Source of the DNA: Eubacterium sp.
GTDB taxonomy: Bacteria > Bacillota > Clostridia > Lachnospirales > Lachnospiraceae
Assembly (NCBI GenBank): GCA_022769325.1
Contig: JALEKC010000133.1
Coordinates: 1-48,010, forward strand
Length of the DNA stretch: 48,010 nucleotides
Reading direction: 5' to 3'
Positions 18,011 to 25,330 of this stretch are shown piece after piece. The notes under the pieces are model-generated. The model was not told the DNA's origin and searched no databases. It saw nothing but the letters and a program-made list of their open reading frames with translations. Each line of letters starts with the position of its first letter. Positions within the stretch are counted from its first letter, which is position 1. Both the position numbers and the translations under genes were made by a program.

Positions 18011-19840
18011 ATGATACAGCTATTGGAGCCATCTACGATTGATAAAATCGCAGCAGGTGAGGTTGTGGAACGCCCTGCTGCCGTTGTGAAAGAATTGGTT
18101 GAAAATGCCATCGATGCAGGGGCAAACGCAATCACAGTAGAAATCAAAGAGGGGGGCATTTCTTTTATTCGCATCACGGATAATGGATGCGGAATTGCGA
18201 AAGATGAAATTCCCATGGCTTTTACCAGACATGCAACAAGTAAAATAAAAAATATTGAAGACCTCCTTACGATTCACAGTCTTGGATTTCGTGGGGAGGC
18301 TCTTTCCAGTGTTGCAGCAGTGGCAAAAGTGGAATTGATTACCAAACGGGAAGAGGATTTAATTGGCTGCCGTTATGAAATTCAAGGAGGAAAAGAAGTG
18401 GCAGTGGAAGAAGTGGGATGCCCCAATGGTTCCACCTTTTTGATTCGAAATTTATTTTATAATACGCCGGCTCGTGCCAAATTTTTGAAATCCAAAATGA
18501 CGGAGGGAGGATATATCAGTGATGTCATGCTTCATTTTACCCTTTCCCATCCGGAAATTCGATTTCGATTTATTTGGGATGGAAAAACGAAGATACAGAC
18601 ATCCGGAAATGGAAATGTCAAGGATAATATTTATCAGCAATTCGGAGCTGATATAACCAAAGCTTTACTGCCTATTCAAGTGGAACGAGATGGAATGCAT
18701 CTGGAAGGATTTGTGGGAAAACCAGAAATTTCTCGTGGTACACGGAGTTTTATGTATTATTATACCAATGGAAGACATATCAAAAGTCCGATTGTCACAA
18801 AAGCAATTGAAACGGCATATGAAGGATATACCATGACAAACCGGTTCCCTTTTGTTGTGTTATTTTTATCCATTGATAGTGCTTTTTTAGATGTAAATGT
18901 GCATCCTACGAAAATGGAAGTTCGTTTTATGAACCAGGAAGAAGTGTATCAACTCTTTCAGGAAGAAATACATCGGGTATTGCATGAAGCAACGCTGATT
19001 CCCAAGGTTCTTCCAGGAAAAGAAGAAAAGAAAAAACAGGAGAAAAAAGAAAAAATAACGGTGAATGTTATCCCTGAACCTTTTGAAAAAAACAGGATGG
19101 AACAGGAACATATGGCAACAGAGAAAGAACAAAAAGAATCCATCCGGCAGGCGGTAATTTCAGAAAAAGCAATCAAAGAAGAAAAAGTGGAAAAGCCAAT
19201 TGTAAAATATGAGCAACAATCCTTTTTCAAAAATGAGATGCTGGCAGAGGAAGATCGAATTAAATTTCGTTTGATAGGCCAGGTGTTTGGGACCTATTGG
19301 ATGATTGAGTATGGAGATGAAATGTTGATTATCGACCAACATGCGGCCCATGAGAAGATTTTGTATGAGCAATTGATGGAAGAATTATCTCAAAATCATG
19401 TTTATAGCCAGAATTTAGTCACTCCGATATTAATCACATGTACACATAGAGAAAAAGAAATGCTGATAAAATGCCAGGATGCTTTTTCCAAACTAGGTTT
19501 TGAAATTGAAGAATTTGGTGGGGATGAGTTTGCAATTGTGGCAGTACCATCTCATTTTTTACACTTGGCCAGCAAAGATTTGTTTTATCAGATTTTGGAT
19601 GAATTAATTGAAAATCCAATGGCAGACCGAATTGAAAAAATCACGGAACGTTGTGCCACAATTTCCTGTAAAGCGGCAGTAAAAGGAAATCACTCCTTAT
19701 CCTTTGCAGAAGCCAATGAATTAATTGATAAAATGCTCCATGCAAAGGATCCCTATCATTGCCCTCATGGGAGACCAACAACCATTTCCATGTCAAAGAA
19801 AGAATTTGAAAAGAAATTTAAGAGGATTGTATCAGGATGA
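18011..19840 (+). CDS. mutL: DNA mismatch repair protein MutL (with endonuclease motif)
   Basis: MutL links mismatch recognition to strand removal. The GHKL ATPase N-terminus shows LVENAIDAGA, DNGCGI and the HATSK and GFRGEAL loops. A low-complexity linker rich in Glu and Lys spans about residues 335-405. The C-terminal domain carries DQHAAHEKILYE near residue 440, the metal-binding nicking motif DQHA(X)2E(X)4E, and ends with CPHGRPT. So this MutL should nick DNA itself, as expected in bacteria without MutH. The ATG at 18011 is preferred over 17993 because AAGGAGGG sits right before it. It overlaps miaA by four bases. Confidence 0.96.
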   Translation: MIQLLEPSTIDKIAAGEVVERPAAVVKELVENAIDAGANAITVEIKEGGISFIRITDNGCGIAKDEIPMAFTRHATSKIKNIEDLLTIHSLGFRGEALSSVAAVAKVELITKREEDLIGCRYEIQGGKEVAVEEVGCPNGSTFLIRNLFYNTPARAKFLKSKMTEGGYISDVMLHFTLSHPEIRFRFIWDGKTKIQTSGNGNVKDNIYQQFGADITKALLPIQVERDGMHLEGFVGKPEISRGTRSFMYYYTNGRHIKSPIVTKAIETAYEGYTMTNRFPFVVLFLSIDSAFLDVNVHPTKMEVRFMNQEEVYQLFQEEIHRVLHEATLIPKVLPGKEEKKKQEKKEKITVNVIPEPFEKNRMEQEHMATEKEQKESIRQAVISEKAIKEEKVEKPIVKYEQQSFFKNEMLAEEDRIKFRLIGQVFGTYWMIEYGDEMLIIDQHAAHEKILYEQLMEELSQNHVYSQNLVTPILITCTHREKEMLIKCQDAFSKLGFEIEEFGGDEFAIVAVPSHFLHLASKDLFYQILDELIENPMADRIEKITERCATISCKAAVKGNHSLSFAEANELIDKMLHAKDPYHCPHGRPTTISMSKKEFEKKFKRIVSG

Positions 19841-20778
19841 AAAAGCCAATTATTATTTTGACAGGCCCGACAGCAGTCGGAAAAACACAGGCTTCAATTG
19901 AGTTAGCAAAAAAAATTGGAGGAGAAATTATTTCTGCGGATTCCATGCAGGTTTATCAGCAAATGAATATTGGAACGGCGAAAATAACTTCGGAAGAGAT
20001 GCAGGGAATCCCTCATTATTTGGTGGATGTTTTGCCACCGGATGCACCTTTTCATGTCTATGAATTTCAGCAATTGGCAAAACAGAGTTTGAAACAAATT
20101 TATGATAACGGGCACATTCCTATTGTTGTGGGAGGAACCGGTTTCTATATCCAGGCATTGTTATATGATATACAATTTCAGGAAGAAAAGGGATCCCATG
20201 GCTATCGTGAAAAATTAGAGGAAATTGCACAAAATGGCGGAGGAGATTTGCTTTATCACAAATTAGAATCCGTCGATCCGGAATCCGCAAAAGCCATTCA
20301 TAAAAATAATATCAAGCGAATTATTCGCGCTCTGGAATATTATGAGGAAACGGGAAATCCTATTTCCATGCATAATGAAGAACAACGGCAAAAAGATTCC
20401 CCCTATTGTTTTTTATACGCGGTATTGACCATGAACCGAAGTCAATTATATCATCGAATCAATAAACGAGTGGATCTTATGATGGAACAGGGACTGGAAG
20501 AGGAAGTAGCCGAGCTGCAAAAAAGAGGGTATGGAAAAGAACTTACTTCCATGCAGGCCATCGGATATAAAGAATGGTTTCCTTTTTTTGAAGGGAAGTG
20601 TTCCAGGGAAGAGGTAGTGGAACAGATTAAAAAGGATACTCGACATTTTGCAAAAAGGCAACTTACCTGGTTTCGTAGGGAGCGGGAGGTTCATTTTATT
20701 GATAAAGATGCCTTTTCGTCGGAAGCCGATATTGTCAATGAAATCATCGGATTAGCAAAAGAACAAGGTGTTTTATAA
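19837..20778 (+). CDS. miaA: tRNA dimethylallyltransferase
   Basis: MiaA adds dimethylallyl to A37 of tRNAs reading UNN codons, using the DMAPP made by the MEP pathway encoded upstream in the window. The P-loop GPTAVGKTQ, ADSMQVYQQMNIGTAK, VGGTGFYIQAL and the C-terminal HFAKRQLTWFRRE are all characteristic. Length 313 is normal. The ATG overlaps the mutL stop (ATGA), showing coupled translation. Confidence 0.97.
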   Translation: MKKPIIILTGPTAVGKTQASIELAKKIGGEIISADSMQVYQQMNIGTAKITSEEMQGIPHYLVDVLPPDAPFHVYEFQQLAKQSLKQIYDNGHIPIVVGGTGFYIQALLYDIQFQEEKGSHGYREKLEEIAQNGGGDLLYHKLESVDPESAKAIHKNNIKRIIRALEYYEETGNPISMHNEEQRQKDSPYCFLYAVLTMNRSQLYHRINKRVDLMMEQGLEEEVAELQKRGYGKELTSMQAIGYKEWFPFFEGKCSREEVVEQIKKDTRHFAKRQLTWFRREREVHFIDKDAFSSEADIVNEIIGLAKEQGVL

Positions 20779-20794
20779 AGAAGGAGAGAAAAAT

Positions 20795-22099
20795 ATGTTA
20801 TCGTTTGCAGAAAGAGAAAAAATGTATGAATTGGCCGGAATCAGTGTCCCTGTTTTTGAATACGGAGAAAAAATATGTGAGACATTAAAAGAGAGATTTG
20901 AACAAATTGATCAAATGTCAGAATATAATCAATTAAAAGTGATGCAGGCATTTCATAATAATCGGGTCAGTGCAGAGCATATGAATGGAACTACCGGATA
21001 TGGATATGATGATAGTGGAAGAGATACCTTAGAAAAAGTATTTGCCGATATTTTTCATACGGAAGATGCTTTGGTGCGTACACAGATTACATGCGGGACC
21101 CATGCTCTGACATTGGCCCTTACATCCATTTTGCGGCCGGGAGATGAATTGCTTTCGCCGGTGGGGAAGCCCTATGACACGCTGGAGGGAATCATTGGAA
21201 TCCATGGGAAAAGCGAACCCGGCTCTCTGCGTGAATTTGGGATAACTTATGCGCAGGTGGATTTAAAAGAAGACAGTGCCATTGATTATCCGGGAATTGA
21301 ACAGGCATTAAATGAACGGACCAAGCTTGTGACCATACAACGTTCCAAAGGATATGCCATGCGAAAGACCTTTTCGGTCAAACAGATTGGAGAAATTATA
21401 GCCTTTGTAAAGGAACGGCGACCGGATGTGATTTGCATGGTGGATAATTGCTACGGAGAATTTGTGGACCGCATTGAACCTTCGGATGTAGGAGCAGATT
21501 TGGTTGTAGGGTCTCTGATTAAAAATCTGGGAGGAGGAATTGCCCCTATGGGAGGTTATCTTGTGGGGAAAAAGGAACTCATTGAATTGGCAGCAAATCG
21601 ATTGACAGCTCCGGGCTTAGGAAAAGAAGTAGGAGCATCTCTGGAAGTGAACCGTTCTTTTTATCAAGGACTGTTTTTTGCCCCCCAGGTGGTGGCAAGT
21701 GCTTTGAAATCGGCAATTTTTGCGGCAAATTTATATGAAAACCTTGGATTTGAAACCAGTCCCGGAAAAGACGAGGAACGAAATGACATCATTCAGGCGG
21801 TGGCTCTGGGAACACCGGAACGAATTATTGCCTTTTGTCGCGGTATTCAAGCCGGTTCTCCCGTTGACAGTTATGTGGCACCGGAACCTTATGCCATGCC
21901 GGGATATCACAGTGATGTAATCATGGCGGCAGGAAATTTTATACAGGGGTCTTCCATCGAATTAAGTGCCGATGCCCCTATTGAACCTCCGTATAGTGTA
22001 TATTTTCAGGGAGGTCTTACCTGGCAGCATGGAAAATACGGAATTTTAATGTCCCTCCAGAAATTGGTGGATGAAAAAATTGTCGAACTTCCAAAATAA
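20795..22099 (+). CDS. PLP-dependent enzyme, YnbB / methionine gamma-lyase-like ('aluminium resistance') family
   Basis: This belongs to the family often labelled aluminium resistance protein or methionine gamma-lyase family protein (B. subtilis YnbB). The fold is type I PLP. The likely PLP lysine lies in VGSLIKNLGGG near residue 241, and VDNCYGEFVD holds the aspartate that binds the pyridine nitrogen. Length 434 fits the family. The real substrate is unclear; cystathionine or methionine lyase activity is only suggested by fold similarity. The ATG at 20795 has AAGGAGAG before it; the track start is upstream of that site and overlaps miaA. It is the last gene of the mutS-mutL-miaA transcript. 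Confidence 0.88.
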   Translation: MLSFAEREKMYELAGISVPVFEYGEKICETLKERFEQIDQMSEYNQLKVMQAFHNNRVSAEHMNGTTGYGYDDSGRDTLEKVFADIFHTEDALVRTQITCGTHALTLALTSILRPGDELLSPVGKPYDTLEGIIGIHGKSEPGSLREFGITYAQVDLKEDSAIDYPGIEQALNERTKLVTIQRSKGYAMRKTFSVKQIGEIIAFVKERRPDVICMVDNCYGEFVDRIEPSDVGADLVVGSLIKNLGGGIAPMGGYLVGKKELIELAANRLTAPGLGKEVGASLEVNRSFYQGLFFAPQVVASALKSAIFAANLYENLGFETSPGKDEERNDIIQAVALGTPERIIAFCRGIQAGSPVDSYVAPEPYAMPGYHSDVIMAAGNFIQGSSIELSADAPIEPPYSVYFQGGLTWQHGKYGILMSLQKLVDEKIVELPK

Positions 22100-22135
22100 A
22101 ATACGAAAAGTATGTGAATTTTATTGGCTTCAATC

Positions 22136-22164
22136 TATACATTTTTGAAAATGTATGGTAGAAT
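22136..22164 (+). promoter_or_regulatory. candidate promoter of radC-mre block with palindromic spacer
   Basis: TATACA, 17 bases and TAGAAT lie 43 bases before the radC ATG. The -35 is weak (4 of 6). The spacer holds most of the palindrome ATACATTTT-TG-AAAATGTAT at 22137-22156, which may be an operator. Confidence 0.5.
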
Positions 22165-22206
22165 AAATTATGTATGGGTAGACAGTGTGTAGAGTTAGGA
22201 GGCCAA

Positions 22207-22905
22207 ATGAGTCAACAATTTTACACAATAAAGGAACTTCCGGTTTCGGAACGTCCTTATGAAAAGGCAAAAGAATATGGAGTATCCTCATTATCGGATG
22301 CAGAATTACTTGCTGTTTTACTGAAAACGGGAACACGTGAAAAAAACAGTATCGATCTTGCAAGAGAAGTATTGAATCTTCATCCGGTTCACAAAGGATT
22401 GATGGGACTTTATTATTTATCTGCCGAGGAACTAAAAAAGTTACGTGGTATCGGAACTGTGAAAGCTACGCAGCTGTTGGCATTAACAGAACTGTCAAAA
22501 CGTTTGTGCAGACAACGCAAGCCGGAACGGGAAAAATTTGATTCTCCCCAACGGATTGCGGAGTATTTCATGGAAGAGATGCGGATTAAAGAGACAGAGC
22601 AGACCATGGTGGTTTATTTGGACCATCGATGTCGATTGATTCATCATGAGATTCTTTTTACCGGCTCCCTGTCTTCTTGTGCATTAAGTCCCCGGGAGGT
22701 ATTGAAAAAGGGACTTCAATATGATGCTTCTTGTTTTATACTGTTACATAACCATCCAAGTGGGGACCCGACGCCCAGTCAGGCAGATCTGGATGCGACG
22801 ATACGCATGAAAAAAGCAGGAGAAATGATTGGAATATCGTTACTGGATCATTTAATTCTTGGAGATTATCAATATGTCAGCTTGAGAGAAAGAGGACACA
22901 TATAA
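22207..22905 (+). CDS. radC: RadC / JAB-domain DNA repair-like protein
   Basis: The N-terminal helix-hairpin-helix region includes SLSDAELLAVLLKTGT and LRGIGTVKATQLLAL. The JAB/MPN metalloprotease-like domain carries LLHNHPSGDPTPSQADLDAT, with the HxHPSGxxxPSxxD zinc motif from about residue 179. The family name comes from a repair phenotype now doubted; the biochemical role is not settled. The ATG at 22207 follows AGGAGG; the track start ignores that site. Length 232 is typical. It stands directly before mreB, as in Bacillus and many Clostridia. Confidence 0.92.
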   Translation: MSQQFYTIKELPVSERPYEKAKEYGVSSLSDAELLAVLLKTGTREKNSIDLAREVLNLHPVHKGLMGLYYLSAEELKKLRGIGTVKATQLLALTELSKRLCRQRKPEREKFDSPQRIAEYFMEEMRIKETEQTMVVYLDHRCRLIHHEILFTGSLSSCALSPREVLKKGLQYDASCFILLHNHPSGDPTPSQADLDATIRMKKAGEMIGISLLDHLILGDYQYVSLRERGHI

Positions 22906-22935
22906 GATGACAATAATATAGAGAGGATGAACAAA

Positions 22936-23928
22936 ATGTTAGGAAAAGCAATAGGAATTGATTTTGGTACAAGCTCAATTAAAATTTATAAAAATGGGGA
23001 AGGTGTTATCTTACATCAAAAAAGTGTCATTGCAATTTATAAAAAGAATCATGTTTTTGCAGTGGGAGATGAAGCTTTTGAAATGTATGAAAAAGCCCCG
23101 GAAAATCTCGATGTTTCTTATCCGATAAAAAATGGTGTAATTGCGGATATTGGAAATATGCAGGCATTGATTGACTATTTTTTTGCTGAATTAAACGGAA
23201 AAAAACGTTTTAAAGGCGCAGAGTACTATATTGCAGTTCCGACGGATATTACGGAAGTTGAAAAACGTGCTTATTTTGATTTGATTGCCAATACCAATTT
23301 AAAGTCTAAAAAAATTCATGTAGTTGAAAAACCAATTGCAGATGCGCTGGGAATGAATTTGGATATTACCAAATCAACTGGAACCCTTGTGGTGGATATC
23401 GGAGCCAATACAGCAGAAATATCCGTATTATCTTTAGGTGGTATCGTACTCAGCCGGTTGATTCCGGTGGGAGGAAATCGTTTTGATGAAGCGATTATCA
23501 ATAAAATTAAAAAGGATATGAACTTTGTGATTGGAGAGAAAAGTGCCGAGACAATCAAGAAAAATATTGCCTCTGCCTATGTTACCGATGCCCAGATGGA
23601 TATATGCGGTCGAAACCTGGTAACCGGTCTCCCTAGTGAGATTACAGTGACAGGAGAAACTGTTCATGAGGCACTGGCTGAATTATTCCAAAATATTGTT
23701 GATTCCATAAAAATCATTTTGGAGCGCACACCACCGGAAATTTCATCGGATATCTATAAATCAGGTCTTTATCTGACTGGTGGTTCAAGTCGTATTCAGG
23801 ATTTAGGGCAGTTTATTTACGATGAACTGGGGTTGAAAGTAAATTTGTGCGAAGAACCAGAAAGTACTGTAATTATGGGACTTGGTGCAGTGATTGAGGA
23901 CCCACAGCTTGCAAAACTTGCATTATAA
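22936..23928 (+). CDS. mreB: rod shape-determining protein MreB (divergent)
   Basis: MreB is the bacterial actin that moves with the Rod complex and guides side-wall synthesis. The first phosphate loop reads GIDFGTSSIKIYK and the second VVDIGANTAEISVLSLGGIV, where most MreB proteins have DIGGGTTE. The adenosine-site loop reads LYLTGGSSRIQDLG. Length is 330 residues. I prefer the ATG at 22936, with GAGAGG nine bases upstream, over 22927, which is directly against it. MreC and MreD follow, so assignment as MreB rather than another actin is secure despite the divergence. Confidence 0.92.
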   Translation: MLGKAIGIDFGTSSIKIYKNGEGVILHQKSVIAIYKKNHVFAVGDEAFEMYEKAPENLDVSYPIKNGVIADIGNMQALIDYFFAELNGKKRFKGAEYYIAVPTDITEVEKRAYFDLIANTNLKSKKIHVVEKPIADALGMNLDITKSTGTLVVDIGANTAEISVLSLGGIVLSRLIPVGGNRFDEAIINKIKKDMNFVIGEKSAETIKKNIASAYVTDAQMDICGRNLVTGLPSEITVTGETVHEALAELFQNIVDSIKIILERTPPEISSDIYKSGLYLTGGSSRIQDLGQFIYDELGLKVNLCEEPESTVIMGLGAVIEDPQLAKLAL

Positions 23929-23946
23929 GCAGAATGGAGACGGGCA

Positions 23947-24825
23947 ATGAAAAGAAAAAGAAGAAAGGGACCAAGAATTCATCCCCAATATATTTATATT
24001 TTTTGCAGCATTCTTTGTGCCATTCTTGTAGTGCTCAGTTTTAAATTTTCGGACCAATTAAGTGGAGTGAAAGCTACTGTTGGTGATATCGTTTCTCCCA
24101 TGCAAAGCGGAATCAACAAAGTGGGGAAATTCCTCTCCGATAAGGCGGATTTACTTCGTTCCAAAGAGCAGCTCTTGTCTGAGAATAAAGAATTAAAAGA
24201 AAAAATTGATGCACTCAGTTATGATAATAAAATACTTGCGGGTGAAAACAATGACTTAGATAACTATCGTGAATTGTATCAATTGGATCAGAAATACCCG
24301 GATTATCCAAAAGTTGCAGCAACGGTTATTGGAAGAGATGGAAATAACTGGTTTCACCTATTTACCGTTGATAAAGGGAAAAAAGATGGTATTGCCGTGG
24401 ATATGAATGTCATTGCTGGAAATGGACTAGTGGGCATCGTATCGGAGGTGGGGGATCATTATGCAAAAGTACGTGCTATTATTGATGACAAAAGCAATGT
24501 AAGTGCCATGTTTGAAAATACAGGAGAAACTTGTATTGTAAAAGGAAATATGGAAAGCATTTACAAAGGTTATATTGATGTAAACATGATTAGTAATTCT
24601 GTTACGGCTAAAAATGGGGATTCGGTGGTGACATCCCATATCAGTGATAAGTTTCTTCCGGGGCTTTTGGTTGGGTATATTTCTGATATTACGCAGGAAT
24701 CCGATGGATTGTCAAAGTCAGGGCATCTTACACCGGTGGTATCTTTTGATAAATTAGAAACGGTTTTGATTATTACTACCTTGAAGGACTCTTCAGAAAT
24801 CGAGGAAATAAAAAAATATGATTAA
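23947..24825 (+). CDS. mreC: rod shape-determining protein MreC
   Basis: MreC is a bitopic protein that activates PBP2 in the Rod complex. A basic N-terminus precedes one membrane helix at about residues 13-31, then a coiled coil at about 65-110 (SKEQLLSENKELKEKIDALS), then the extracellular beta domain with NWFHLFTVDKGKKDGI and GNGLVGIVSEVG. Length 292 is normal. Its end overlaps mreD by eight bases. Confidence 0.95.
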   Translation: MKRKRRKGPRIHPQYIYIFCSILCAILVVLSFKFSDQLSGVKATVGDIVSPMQSGINKVGKFLSDKADLLRSKEQLLSENKELKEKIDALSYDNKILAGENNDLDNYRELYQLDQKYPDYPKVAATVIGRDGNNWFHLFTVDKGKKDGIAVDMNVIAGNGLVGIVSEVGDHYAKVRAIIDDKSNVSAMFENTGETCIVKGNMESIYKGYIDVNMISNSVTAKNGDSVVTSHISDKFLPGLLVGYISDITQESDGLSKSGHLTPVVSFDKLETVLIITTLKDSSEIEEIKKYD

Positions 24826-25327
24826 AAGACGTATTTCAACCATTATCATTATTTTGTTGGCATTTTTGCTCCAGACTACTATATTTCACAAATTGGCATT
24901 GGCTAATGTAGTACCCAATTTATTATTAATACTTACTGTGTGTTACAGCTATATGAGAGGACGTACTTCCGGTGAGTTGATTGGGCTTCTTTGTGGACTC
25001 CTTCTGGATATGATGTATGGAAGCGTCATTGGTTTGTATGCCTTTATCTTTATGACGATTGGCTTTTTATGTGGTTATTGCCAGAAAATTTACTTTACGG
25101 ATAATTACATATTGCCTTGTGTATTGGTAGGATTGAGTGATTTGTTATATGGATTTTATTATTTTATAACAGAATTTTTGGTTCGTGGAAGATTACATTT
25201 TGCCTTTTATTTTTCTCATATTATTTTACCGGAATTGATATATACTTTGGTGGTTTCCGTCGTTATTTTTCATATATTAAATCGATTGGAAAAGTATTTA
25301 TCTGCCGACCGAAGGGAGGAAATGTAA
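24818..25327 (+). CDS. mreD: rod shape-determining protein MreD
   Basis: MreD is a small integral membrane partner of MreC. The 169 residues form about five hydrophobic segments, and the conserved stretch GELIGLLCGLLLDMMYGSVIGLYAF is clear. Overlap with mreC and a three-base gap to the PBP2 gene indicate tight coupling. Confidence 0.93.
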   Translation: MIKRRISTIIIILLAFLLQTTIFHKLALANVVPNLLLILTVCYSYMRGRTSGELIGLLCGLLLDMMYGSVIGLYAFIFMTIGFLCGYCQKIYFTDNYILPCVLVGLSDLLYGFYYFITEFLVRGRLHFAFYFSHIILPELIYTLVVSVVIFHILNRLEKYLSADRREEM

Positions 25328-25330
25328 TAC

